Source of the DNA: Phoenicibacter congonensis
GTDB lineage: Bacteria; Actinomycetota; Coriobacteriia; Coriobacteriales; Eggerthellaceae
Length of the DNA stretch: 8,724 nucleotides
Assembly (NCBI GenBank): GCA_030530045.1
Contig: JAUMVS010000002.1
Location: forward strand, 12,435 to 21,158
Direction: 5' to 3'
Shown: in pieces, positions 1-6,004 of the stretch
Layout: every line of letters begins with the position of its first letter
Position numbering within the stretch: the first letter of the stretch is position 1
Made by a program: the position numbers and the translations under genes
The notes under the pieces: generated by a model
Database searches by the model: none
Seen by the model: the letters and a program-made list of their open reading frames with translations, nothing else
Told to the model about the DNA's origin: nothing

Positions 1-302
1 TTGCGGTCGTTGGCTGTTCTGTGCGTGACATCCTTACCCTTGAAGAAGACCTTGCCGCGGGTCGGCGACTGCAGGCCGCACATGACGTTCGCAGTAGTGG
101 ATTTTCCACAACCGGACTCGCCCACGATGCCAATCGTCTCGCCAGGCATGAGCTTGATTGTGAGGTCCTTGACGGCGTGCACAATCTTTGGATTGAACAG
201 CGAGCCCGTTCTCGACTTGAAGTCAACCGAGATGTTATCGAGGAAAATAATTGGCGTCTGCTCTGAAGTTTCAGTGACAACCGATGTGTTTTCGTTAGTC
301 AT
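1..302 (-). CDS. oppF: Oligopeptide/dipeptide ABC transporter ATP-binding protein OppF/DppF, N-terminal part (cut by window edge)
   Basis: This is the second ATPase of an Opp/Dpp-type peptide importer; it hydrolyses ATP at the inner face of the membrane to drive uptake. Only the first 100 residues are present. They hold the start of an ABC domain, with Walker A GESGCGKST at about residues 61-69 and the preceding strand 'GETIGIVGES'. The SD-like AAAGGGGG (308-315) precedes the ATG at 300-302. The start overlaps the end of the upstream fused gene by 8 bases (ATGACTAA), so translation is probably coupled. The order B, CD, F identifies it as OppF rather than a second OppD. Signature motif, Walker B and the C-terminal region lie outside the window. 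Peptide, dipeptide or nickel specificity cannot be told from this part. Confidence 0.93.
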   Translation of the reverse strand, partial: MTNENTSVVTETSEQTPIIFLDNISVDFKSRTGSLFNPKIVHAVKDLTIKLMPGETIGIVGESGCGKSTTANVMCGLQSPTRGKVFFKGKDVTHRTANDR

Positions 303-2409
303 CGTCGCCCCCTTTCGCGACCTCAGCGTCATGCTTGGCAATCTCAACATTCACGCGGTAGGGCTCAATTCCCATGCGCTTCAGTTCAGAGTCAGGCAGT
401 TCCGCATAGTAATGGTCGGTGCCTTCAATGTTCTTGAGCATTGGAGGAATTGGCGAAACTTTGTCAGGGTGGCTCGAGCGAGGTCTAAAGCGGTCGCCCT
501 CAGGGAAGTCCTTCGGCGAAGGAACAGAACCAGGAACCTGATGCAAGCGGTCGCCGCCAGCCTCGATTGAAAGAACCGAGCCGAGCAGGCCGCGGGTGTA
601 TTCGTGAATTGGATGAGTGAGGATGTCGATGACAGGGCCCTGCTCAACGATTTGTCCAGCGTACATAACAGTAATCGAGTTTGCAACCTCAGCAACGAGC
701 GCCAAGTCGTGTGAAACGAAAACCATTGCAAAGCCGAGTTCTTTTTGCAGCTTGTTGAGAAGTGCGATGACCTGCTTCTGAACGGTAACGTCAAGAGCGG
801 TTGTTGGCTCGTCGGCGATGACAACTTTCGGGTCACGAGTGAGCGCCATAGCAATGAGGACACGCTGACGCTGTCCGCCAGAAAGCTCGTGTGGATAGGA
901 TCCAAGCGTGCGCTCTGGGTCGAGGCCAACGAGTGTCAGCAACTCTTCTGCTGTGCGAGTGCCGCCGCGCTTAGTGAGCTGCTTCATCTGCGCCTTGATT
1001 GTCATCGAAGGGTTAAGTGACGAAAGCGCATCTTGATAAATCATTGCGATTTCTTTTCCGCGAAGTTCATTCATCTCGCGGTCATTCAATGTCAGAAGAT
1101 TCTGGCCGTTATAAATAACCTCGCCAGTGATATTTGCTTTGCGGTCGAGCAGTCCCATGATTGCAAGCGATGTGATCGACTTGCCGCAGCCAGACTCACC
1201 AACGAGACCCATTGTCTGACGTGGGCGAACTACAAAGCTCAGGTGGTCAACAACATTCACATCTCCATGACGTGGGAAGCGAATGCAAAGGTCTTTTACC
1301 TCAAGAACAGGTGGAACGTCAGTCTTCGCAGTGAAGCGGTCGGTTCTTCTGTCTTCCATTTCCTTCAAAGCAGCCAAGCGCGACTCGAGCATTTCTTTTT
1401 GAGCAGCGTAAGCAAGCTTTGGATCAGAAACGAAGCGGTCAGCCTCACGGTCGGAATCGAGTTTGTCGTCACCCTTCGCAACAGGAGCTTTAGTCGGAGC
1501 AGCCATTGCGTCGGTGATGCCCTCGCTGAAGATGTTTAGGCAAAGAACAGTAATCATGATTGCGAGGCCTGGGAACATTGCCTGCCACCACTGGCCTGCA
1601 AGAACGCCGCCGCGAGCATCAGCCAAAATGTTGCCCCATGTTGGGGTTGGCTCAGGAATGCCAGCGCTGATGAACGAAAGCGAAGCCTCAAAAACGATAG
1701 CGTCAGCAACAAGAACGATCGTGAAAACGAGAACTGGCGCGATGCAGTTGCGAATGACGTGCTTGAACAGGATGTATGGCGCACGCGCACCCGAAACAAC
1801 AACGGCGCGAACATAGTCTTGGTTGTATTCACTGATGACGTTCGCACGCACGATTCTTGCAAGCTGTGGAATATAGAGGAAGCCGATTGCAAAAATGAGC
1901 GATGGAAGGCTGTTGCCGAAAACGATAACGAAAGTTGCAGCAAGAGCGATTCCAGGGAACGACATGATGATGTCGAGAATTCTCATGATGAGGTTCGACA
2001 GCCATGGGCGAACAACCGCTGCGATTGAGCCAATGATTGAGCCGAACACAAGCGCGAACGTTGTTGCGCCAAGGCCGATGACGAGCGAATATCTCGCGCC
2101 GTACATCATTCTCGACAAAACGTCGCGTCCTTTGTCGTCGGTGCCAAACAGGAACGTCGAATCAGGAGCTTGGCGTGCAGTGAAAATTTCGTATGGCGAC
2201 ATTGGTGCCAAGAAGTTAGCGAAAATTGCAGTCAGCACGACAAGTGCGAGCACGACGAGAGAAATTCTCGCGCCAATGCTCATCGCGCTCCATCTTCTCA
2301 GCGCGACTTTTCCGGCGGAAAGCTTGTTAGTTTTGTTTCCGCGAAGTGATGCCTCAGGAGCTTTGGAAGTTTCAGCATCTGCGATTTTAGTTTTCTTCAA
2401 TTCCGCCAT
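295..2409 (-). CDS. oppCD: Fused peptide ABC transporter permease (OppC) and ATP-binding protein (OppD)
   Basis: A 704-residue protein joins a membrane-channel subunit to an ATPase of a peptide importer. Residues about 46-300 are OppC-like: a first membrane helix near 46-68, the family segment FGTDDKGRDVLSR at 88-100, further hydrophobic helices, and the EAA coupling loop at about 194-221 (EYNQDYVRA ... HVIRN). A charged linker follows at about 301-365. Residues about 367-615 are an ABC ATPase: Walker A GESGCGKS 404-411, Q-loop YQD 458-460, signature LSGGQRQR 509-516, Walker B VVIADEP 529-535, H-loop H567. The C-terminal oligopeptide-type extension keeps VPGSVPS and 'DRFRPRS', but the cysteines usual in OppD/DppD there are replaced by D and S. 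The frame is open throughout and the linker is long, so I read a genuine fusion, an arrangement known in actinobacterial importers. AGGAG at 2418-2422 lies 8 bases before the ATG; oppB ends one base upstream. Confidence 0.95.
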   Translation of the reverse strand: MAELKKTKIADAETSKAPEASLRGNKTNKLSAGKVALRRWSAMSIGARISLVVLALVVLTAIFANFLAPMSPYEIFTARQAPDSTFLFGTDDKGRDVLSRMMYGARYSLVIGLGATTFALVFGSIIGSIAAVVRPWLSNLIMRILDIIMSFPGIALAATFVIVFGNSLPSLIFAIGFLYIPQLARIVRANVISEYNQDYVRAVVVSGARAPYILFKHVIRNCIAPVLVFTIVLVADAIVFEASLSFISAGIPEPTPTWGNILADARGGVLAGQWWQAMFPGLAIMITVLCLNIFSEGITDAMAAPTKAPVAKGDDKLDSDREADRFVSDPKLAYAAQKEMLESRLAALKEMEDRRTDRFTAKTDVPPVLEVKDLCIRFPRHGDVNVVDHLSFVVRPRQTMGLVGESGCGKSITSLAIMGLLDRKANITGEVIYNGQNLLTLNDREMNELRGKEIAMIYQDALSSLNPSMTIKAQMKQLTKRGGTRTAEELLTLVGLDPERTLGSYPHELSGGQRQRVLIAMALTRDPKVVIADEPTTALDVTVQKQVIALLNKLQKELGFAMVFVSHDLALVAEVANSITVMYAGQIVEQGPVIDILTHPIHEYTRGLLGSVLSIEAGGDRLHQVPGSVPSPKDFPEGDRFRPRSSHPDKVSPIPPMLKNIEGTDHYYAELPDSELKRMGIEPYRVNVEIAKHDAEVAKGGDDD

Positions 2410-2410
2410 G

Positions 2411-3358
2411 CTAAATACTCCTAATTCTTGGGTCGATCAAGATGTAGAGCATGTCGACCACGATGTTAATCAAAATAAATGCGATTGCAACTGTCAAAAC
2501 TACGCCTTGTACCAGGTAAATATAGTTTGATTGAATTGCGGAAACGATTGTCATGCCCATGCCAGGGAGGTTGAAAATGACCTCGATGATGACCGCGCCG
2601 CCGATGAGGTAGCCGATGCGCAGGCCAAGAACAGTGACAGGTGTGATGAGTGCGTTGCGCAAAACGTTGCGAGCAACAACGACTGAATAGGGGATGCCAG
2701 CGCCGCGTGCGGTTCTGACGTAGTCTTTGTCGAGTTCTTCGACCATCGAAGTTCTCACAACACGGGTGAGCTGGCCAGCAACTGGGACGCCGAGTGAGAT
2801 TGACGGCAGAAGCATTCGCATGAACCACCCGCTAAAGTCAGTCGAGAAGTCAGGAAGTTTCCCTGCTACAGGCAGTGATCCTTGGAATTGCAAAATCAGC
2901 AAAACAGCGAGCCAGAAGGATGGCGTCGCGATGCAGGCAATCGAGAACACGCGGATGATTTGGTCAGGCCAACGGTCGCGATAAAGCGCCGAAATTACGC
3001 CAAGAATAACAGCAGCAACAACGCCGATGATGAGACCCATGAACGTGAGCTGCAAAGTGATTGGCAGAGCCCTCATGACTTGCTCGGTAACGCTTGCGTT
3101 GCTAGCGCCGTAGGTTCCTAGGTCGCCGTGGAACATTCCAATCATAAAGTTGATGTACTGAACAACAATCGGCTGGTCAAGACCATGTTCTGCGCGGTAG
3201 GCTGCAGCCTGCGCCTCGGTCGCATTCTCGCCCAAAACAGAATAGGCCGGGTCAATTGGTGAAAGCGACATGATAAAGAACACGAGGACGGTAACGCCGA
3301 TAATCATGACAGGCAGCCAAATGAGGCGGTTGCCAATCAAACGCAATAATTTACTCAT
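2411..3358 (-). CDS. oppB: Oligopeptide/dipeptide ABC transporter permease OppB/DppB
   Basis: One of the two channel-forming inner-membrane subunits of the importer, pairing with the OppC half of the next gene. The 315-residue product has the usual length and plan: an N-terminal helix at about 10-30, a periplasmic/extracellular loop with the family motif HGLDQPIVVQY (58-68), a core of about five more hydrophobic segments (about 97-125, 135-157, 181-200, 239-262, 281-305), and the EAA coupling loop at about 207-234 (EELDKDYVRTARGAG ... NVLRN). It ends in DPRIRS, typical of the family. I chose the ATG at 3356-3358 because GGGGAGGG (3361-3368) sits directly before it. A TTG 36 bases upstream keeps the frame but falls in the loop of a leader hairpin and lacks an SD. 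First gene of the opp operon; it stops 1 base before oppCD. Confidence 0.95.
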   Translation of the reverse strand: MSKLLRLIGNRLIWLPVMIIGVTVLVFFIMSLSPIDPAYSVLGENATEAQAAAYRAEHGLDQPIVVQYINFMIGMFHGDLGTYGASNASVTEQVMRALPITLQLTFMGLIIGVVAAVILGVISALYRDRWPDQIIRVFSIACIATPSFWLAVLLILQFQGSLPVAGKLPDFSTDFSGWFMRMLLPSISLGVPVAGQLTRVVRTSMVEELDKDYVRTARGAGIPYSVVVARNVLRNALITPVTVLGLRIGYLIGGAVIIEVIFNLPGMGMTIVSAIQSNYIYLVQGVVLTVAIAFILINIVVDMLYILIDPRIRSI

Positions 3359-3360
3359 TG

Positions 3361-3368
3361 CCCTCCCC
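3361..3368 (-). promoter_or_regulatory. Ribosome binding site of oppB
   Basis: The minus strand reads GGGGAGGGCA immediately before ATG. It is a strong SD-like site and decides between the ATG at 3358 and the in-frame TTG at 3394. The spacing is short (2 bases from the last G, about 5 from the GGAGG core). Confidence 0.7.
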
Positions 3369-3380
3369 TTTGAAACGAAC

Positions 3381-3405
3381 GCCCAGAAGAACAAAATGCC
3401 TGGGC
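3381..3405 (-). promoter_or_regulatory. Hairpin in the predicted oppB leader
   Basis: Perfect 6-bp arms GCCCAG and CTGGGC flank a 13-base loop, between the predicted transcription start and the oppB SD. No U-run follows, so it is not an intrinsic terminator. It could be an operator or a translational control element, or chance; the stem is short. Confidence 0.3.
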
Positions 3406-3418
3406 AAATAACAGATAG

Positions 3419-3444
3419 ATTATAACGGAATTACCGCCGCTCAA
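3419..3444 (-). promoter_or_regulatory. Predicted sigma-70-type promoter of the opp operon
   Basis: The minus strand carries a perfect TATAAT at 3419-3424. The best -35-like hexamer is TTGAGC at 3439-3444 (four of six), but its 14-base spacer is shorter than the usual 16-18, so -35 recognition would be weak or activator-dependent. Transcription would start near 3412, giving an untranslated leader of about 54 bases that contains the 3381-3405 hairpin and the oppB ribosome site. Confidence 0.55.
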
Positions 3445-3450
3445 AGGAGA

Positions 3451-3517
3451 TACAGAAGTTGCCAAACGCGCTTTCTCAGCACTTCACGCAGAAATGACAA
3501 TACAGAGGGAGCCAAAC
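3451..3517. repeat. Two-copy direct repeat upstream of the opp promoter, 50-bp spacing
   Basis: The 17-base segments at 3451-3467 (tacagaagttgccaaac) and 3501-3517 (tacagagggagccaaac) agree at 14 positions and start exactly 50 bp apart. Both lie upstream of the predicted -35 of oppB. The spacing is close to five helical turns, which would put both on one face of the DNA, as expected for paired regulator sites. The number of copies is too small to exclude chance. Confidence 0.3.
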
Positions 3518-3656
3518 ACAAAAAGTTGCCTAATCTTCTAGTCGCACTTTCTAATTTATTGATGCAGAAGCGGAAACGCCAACGATAACCGCACCCATGG
3601 CGCCCGGAACGTCAACTAATTAAAGCTAGATAAATCACTAACGAAACACCTATAAA

Positions 3657-4529
3657 TTAAAGGCCAAGCTCCTGATTTACGCGGGCGAGTCCTTTTTTGC
3701 AGCGCTCAAGATTTTTTGCATAAAGCGTTGAATCGTTCATCTCAATCTCAAACCAAACAATTGCCCGCTCATAGAACGCTTTTGCCTTTTCAACATCGCG
3801 AACGCAACCTTCCCCGTCTTCATAACACGAAGCCAGGCGATAGGCACAGCTTCCCAAAATATAGGCAGCACTATTTTGGCACTTTTCCCACACTTCCGCA
3901 TAAAGCTCAAATGCACGATTTACATCGATTTTGCAGCCCTTTCCCCAGCGCAGGCAGTCAGCAAATTTGTACATGCCTTCAATGTTGCCGCCTTCCATCG
4001 AAAGCTTGTAGCAAGTATAGGCGCGATCATTGTGGTCGATCATCTGCAGAACTGGATGATAGCTAGTCGGAATTTCATTCATCCACATTGGCCACAAGTT
4101 GCCTTCCGTTCGGTTATATTCATACAAATAACCAAGCGTCAACCAGGCATAATTTTGACCTTCCCACTCGCCATAAAGCGCCGCGTGCAACATTAAAAGC
4201 TCAGTTGAACGAAAACAGCCGATTCTAATTTCCTTCATCGACTCATCAACGCAATAAAGACCCTCGTTATAAAACTTGTAGGCAGCATTGAGCGCAACAA
4301 CAGGCCCGCACACATTTTCGCCAGGCATCAAAAAGTCGCGAGGATAATAGTCGATGTACTCGCGCCCGAGGTATTCGCCGTTCATGCAATTGCGAACCGG
4401 CTCAGAAATTGTCACCTCCATCAAGCCCTTTTCGTTATTTTCTGCCCAGGCAGGCATGAAAGAAGGCGACGACTCTATTCGTTTCAGTTCATATTTACTA
4501 ACGTCGCCTGGGTCAATCCACTTAGTCAT
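3657..4529 (-). CDS. Sel1-like repeat protein of unknown function, third gene of the J-like/HIRAN operon
   Basis: A 290-residue soluble protein with no signal peptide or membrane segment. Two Sel1-like repeats are clear in the C-terminal half: about 181-216 (GNIEGMYKFADCLRWGKGC ... AFELYAEV) and about 227-258 (SCAYRLASCYEDGEGC ... KAKAFYERA). Weaker helical repeat-like stretches occur at about 76-97 and 110-140. Sel1 repeats form helix-pair scaffolds for protein-protein contacts, so an adaptor role is likely; no catalytic motif is visible. The N-terminal ~70 residues are unrecognised. Twelve cysteines occur, with no CxxC pair. The ATG (4527-4529) overlaps the HIRAN gene's stop by 8 bases (ATGACTAA), with AGAGG at 4539-4543 as SD inside that gene, so the two are probably translated together. 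Existence of the gene is near certain; function is unknown. Confidence 0.85.
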   Translation of the reverse strand: MTKWIDPGDVSKYELKRIESSPSFMPAWAENNEKGLMEVTISEPVRNCMNGEYLGREYIDYYPRDFLMPGENVCGPVVALNAAYKFYNEGLYCVDESMKEIRIGCFRSTELLMLHAALYGEWEGQNYAWLTLGYLYEYNRTEGNLWPMWMNEIPTSYHPVLQMIDHNDRAYTCYKLSMEGGNIEGMYKFADCLRWGKGCKIDVNRAFELYAEVWEKCQNSAAYILGSCAYRLASCYEDGEGCVRDVEKAKAFYERAIVWFEIEMNDSTLYAKNLERCKKGLARVNQELGL

Positions 4530-4932
4530 CGAGATAAACCTCTAGCTCAATCAGATGCCAGCCCGAGCGCACCTGCAAATTGCTGACATTGGCGAAAAGC
4601 GATTTCCCGGCGCCAAGAAGGCGCGAGACTACTTCGCTGCAGTCGCTCGAAAGATAACCAACCGTTCTCCCTTTACTATCAAAAATCTTGACAGCCCACT
4701 TGTCACCCAAGTTGTGAGGGTCACGCTGCAATTTCACTCGTTGCCCACACTCAAGTTCATCGACAATCTCATCGATGTTGAAAACGTTTTTAGTGCCAGC
4801 GACACGTGCTTCAGAAAAAAGCAAAATTTCCCCAGCAAAAGGCTTAGAAAAATCAGAAATTCCAAACTTGTTATTATTCAGAAGAGTCGATAGTGCGTCA
4901 TCGGTTTTGTATGTAGTTATTCCTGTGTCCAT
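4522..4932 (-). CDS. Small HIRAN-domain protein
   Basis: A 136-residue protein whose residues about 40-132 match the HIRAN fold pattern: EARVAGTKNV, then GQRVKLQRDPHN (63-74), KWAVKIFDSKGRTVGYL (78-94) and a following helix. The order 'G..v.L.rdp.N..D..AV.v.d..g..vGYl' is the family hallmark. HIRAN domains bind DNA ends, as in the human fork remodeler HLTF; in bacteria they occur alone or attached to nucleases and helicases. Here the domain stands alone after an unrecognised 40-residue N-terminus, so DNA binding is inferred, not shown. GGAG at 4939-4942, 6 bases before the ATG, supports the start. It sits 26 bp after the coiled-coil/J-like gene and overlaps the Sel1-repeat gene by 8 bases, so all three are probably co-transcribed. 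Confidence 0.82.
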   Translation of the reverse strand: MDTGITTYKTDDALSTLLNNNKFGISDFSKPFAGEILLFSEARVAGTKNVFNIDEIVDELECGQRVKLQRDPHNLGDKWAVKIFDSKGRTVGYLSSDCSEVVSRLLGAGKSLFANVSNLQVRSGWHLIELEVYLDD

Positions 4933-4958
4933 GATTTACTCCAGAATTGTTCCGCCGC

Positions 4959-5750
4959 TTAAGCGTGCTTGATTACTTCGCCGGTTTTTACGTCGTATGC
5001 CTGACGTGCGTTTTCGAATTCAATTGTGCGACGCTTCAAATCTTGCACCGTTTCAAAAACCCAGTTAGCATTAGACAACTTGTCGAGCAAGTTGAAAGGG
5101 TAGGAAGATTTTACTTGCAAAAGCATCTCTTCTTGCACTGAAACTTGCGCCTCTAGCAGGGCAACTTCTGCTGTGAGTTCCTCAACATCCTTGCGTTCAT
5201 CATCAATGTCTTCCGCTTCGTCAAGCACCCAAAGATAGGCTTCAAGGGAGGTAACATCGCCGCGCTCATAGGCCTTTTGAATTCCCGAAAACAGGTTTTT
5301 CTCTTGATCAGAAAGAAGCGGAATTAAGTCAGGATGTAATCTTTTGCAAAGTTTGCGATAGAGAGTTTTTAATTTCTTGGAATCGGTTGCCGCCATTGCA
5401 TATGACGAAGAACGGCGGTCTAGCAGGGAAAACACCTGCATTTGTTTTTGCTGGATGTTTACCATCCACTCTTCAAGCTCAGCATCGAGCTCTTCTTCGA
5501 TTTCTAGTTCTTTGATGTTTTTGCCTGCATTAGCTTGTGCCTGACATATTGCCAGCCTGCGCTTCGCACGACGTGCGGCAAGTTCTGCCTCAGCAAGCTT
5601 CACTTCGTAGGCACCGACTTTAACCATGTAGTCAGCCTCGATAGCAGGGTTTTTCTGCAAAAGAATATCTTCTCGTTCCATAACGAGCTCGACAATTTTT
5701 TCACGCAATTGCTTAACTTGAGCGATTAGCTCATGCTTCTGTTCGTCCAT
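4959..5750 (-). CDS. Coiled-coil protein with an internal J-domain-like segment
   Basis: A 263-residue soluble protein, first gene of a three-gene operon. Residues about 1-110 are charged heptad-like helix (coiled coil, very rich in E, K, Q and A). Residues about 123-175 resemble helices II and III of a DnaJ J-domain: KLKTLYRKLCKRLHPD with the HPD tripeptide at 139-141, then a helix through IQKAYERGD. The usual helix I of a J-domain is not evident, and the segment sits mid-protein, not at the N-terminus. Residues about 178-213 are acidic coiled coil. By family knowledge, HPD contacts DnaK/Hsp70 and stimulates its ATPase, so this may recruit Hsp70; that is inference. I chose the ATG at 5748-5750 because a perfect AAGGAG (5757-5762) lies 6 bases upstream; a TTG 18 bases earlier lacks one. 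The alternative is a plain coiled-coil protein with an incidental HPD. Confidence 0.82.
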   Translation of the reverse strand: MDEQKHELIAQVKQLREKIVELVMEREDILLQKNPAIEADYMVKVGAYEVKLAEAELAARRAKRRLAICQAQANAGKNIKELEIEEELDAELEEWMVNIQQKQMQVFSLLDRRSSSYAMAATDSKKLKTLYRKLCKRLHPDLIPLLSDQEKNLFSGIQKAYERGDVTSLEAYLWVLDEAEDIDDERKDVEELTAEVALLEAQVSVQEEMLLQVKSSYPFNLLDKLSNANWVFETVQDLKRRTIEFENARQAYDVKTGEVIKHA

Positions 5751-5756
5751 GACTAG

Positions 5757-5762
5757 CTCCTT
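5757..5762 (-). promoter_or_regulatory. Ribosome binding site of the coiled-coil/J-like gene
   Basis: AAGGAG on the minus strand, 6 bases before ATG. It fixes the start at 5750 and excludes the in-frame TTG at 5766-5768, which lies upstream of this site. Confidence 0.8.
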
Positions 5763-5773
5763 GGTCAAAACTC

Positions 5774-5813
5774 AATTCCTCAGAGCAGAAAAGAAATCCC
5801 TCAGCAGAGAAAA
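5774..5813 (-). repeat. Imperfect tandem repeat in the leader of the coiled-coil/J-like operon
   Basis: Two adjacent units of about 21 bases (5774-5792 and 5795-5813) share aatTcctcag/aatCcctcag (nine of ten) followed by a similar agcagaaaa/cagagaaaa. On the minus strand each unit gives CTGAGG, a weak SD-like motif. They lie between the predicted transcription start (about 5823) and the real SD, so a protein or RNA binding role is conceivable. It may also be chance in a purine/pyrimidine-biased leader. Confidence 0.35.
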
Positions 5814-5829
5814 TACAGAAATTAACTTT

Positions 5830-5858
5830 ATTTTACACAAATTCCCGTTTTGTTTAAA
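5830..5858 (-). promoter_or_regulatory. Predicted promoter of the J-like/HIRAN/Sel1 operon
   Basis: On the minus strand a -35-like TTTAAA (5853-5858, four of six) and a -10 TAAAAT (5830-5835, five of six) are separated by exactly 17 bases. Transcription would start near 5823, giving a leader of about 73 bases. An 8-bp palindrome aaccggtt (5883-5890) lies 24 bp upstream of the -35 and could be an operator half of something larger. Confidence 0.5.
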
Positions 5859-5898
5859 AAATTTGTCTTTCTCCCTGTATTTAACCGGTTGAGTTCTA

Positions 5899-5977
5899 CG
5901 GCAGGTCATATATTCGCTTGGCTCCGGATGAGAGCTTCGCTCTCATAAGTCGCCTGCGCGAACATATGCACCAGCCG
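5899..5977. other. Long stem-loop inside the inverted-repeat element
   Basis: Arms 5899-5917 and 5958-5977 pair as 4 bp, one mismatch, 3 bp, one bulged base, then 11 bp (catatattcgc against gcgaacatatg, the one mismatch being G-U in a minus-strand RNA). The 40-base interior contains a second, perfect 8-bp hairpin (atgagagc 5928-5935, loop ttc, gctctcat 5939-5946). This nested structure is too extensive to be likely by chance. It has no U-tract, so it is not an ordinary terminator. Confidence 0.55.
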
Positions 5978-6004
5978 GAACATTGAAACTTTTAAAGACA
6001 TCAT
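5906..6004 (-). CDS. Possible 32-residue peptide overlapping the stem-loop
   Basis: ATG at 6002-6004 opens a 32-codon frame ending TGA at 5906-5908; a second ATG follows at once. The minus strand reads AAAAGGGGAACG just before it, a plausible SD (GGGG 6009-6012). The peptide begins MMSLKVSMFR and ends IRSQANI; it has no membrane segment and I recognise no family. A TTGACC hexamer at 6054-6059 could be a -35, but no good -10 lies 16-18 bases on. Much of the frame is imposed by the repeat arms, so it may be a by-product of the repeat. Confidence 0.2.
   Translation of the reverse strand: MMSLKVSMFRLVHMFAQATYESEALIRSQANI

Larger units (their letters stand above)
3359..3656. other. Intergenic regulatory region between the Sel1-repeat gene and oppB
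   Basis: This 298-bp gap has no credible gene on either strand. On the minus strand it holds a perfect -10 box (3419-3424), a leader hairpin (3381-3405) and a spaced direct repeat (3451-3467 and 3501-3517). No convincing U-tract terminator is visible after the Sel1-repeat gene, so readthrough into opp is possible. The part from 3540 to 3656 shows nothing recognisable apart from AT-rich stretches and a 5-bp weak stem around 3592-3604. Confidence 0.6.

Noticed and set aside
295..302. Identical ATGACTAA overlaps at 295-302 and 4522-4529 as a shared signal
   Set aside because: Short ATGA-type overlaps are common in bacterial operons; the match follows from similar Thr second codons and TAA stops and needs no further explanation.
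1..570. Long plus-strand open frames opposite the opp genes
   Set aside because: They are antisense to strongly supported ABC-transporter coding sequence and show no recognisable protein features.
1300..1500. Frameshift or assembly error creating the OppC-OppD fusion
   Set aside because: The linker is a continuous charged sequence with no leftover stop, start or SD, and both halves are complete with all motifs.
3359..3394. Upstream TTG start for oppB adding 12 residues
   Set aside because: It has no ribosome site and lies in a leader-hairpin loop, whereas the ATG at 3358 follows a GGGGAGGG and gives the usual OppB N-terminus.
3381..3405. Hairpin as terminator of the Sel1-repeat gene
   Set aside because: It is more than 250 bases past the stop, has only 6 bp and no U-tract, and sits downstream of the predicted oppB promoter.
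5751..5768. Upstream TTG start for the coiled-coil/J-like gene
   Set aside because: AAGGAG lies between it and the ATG at 5750 at ideal spacing for the ATG.
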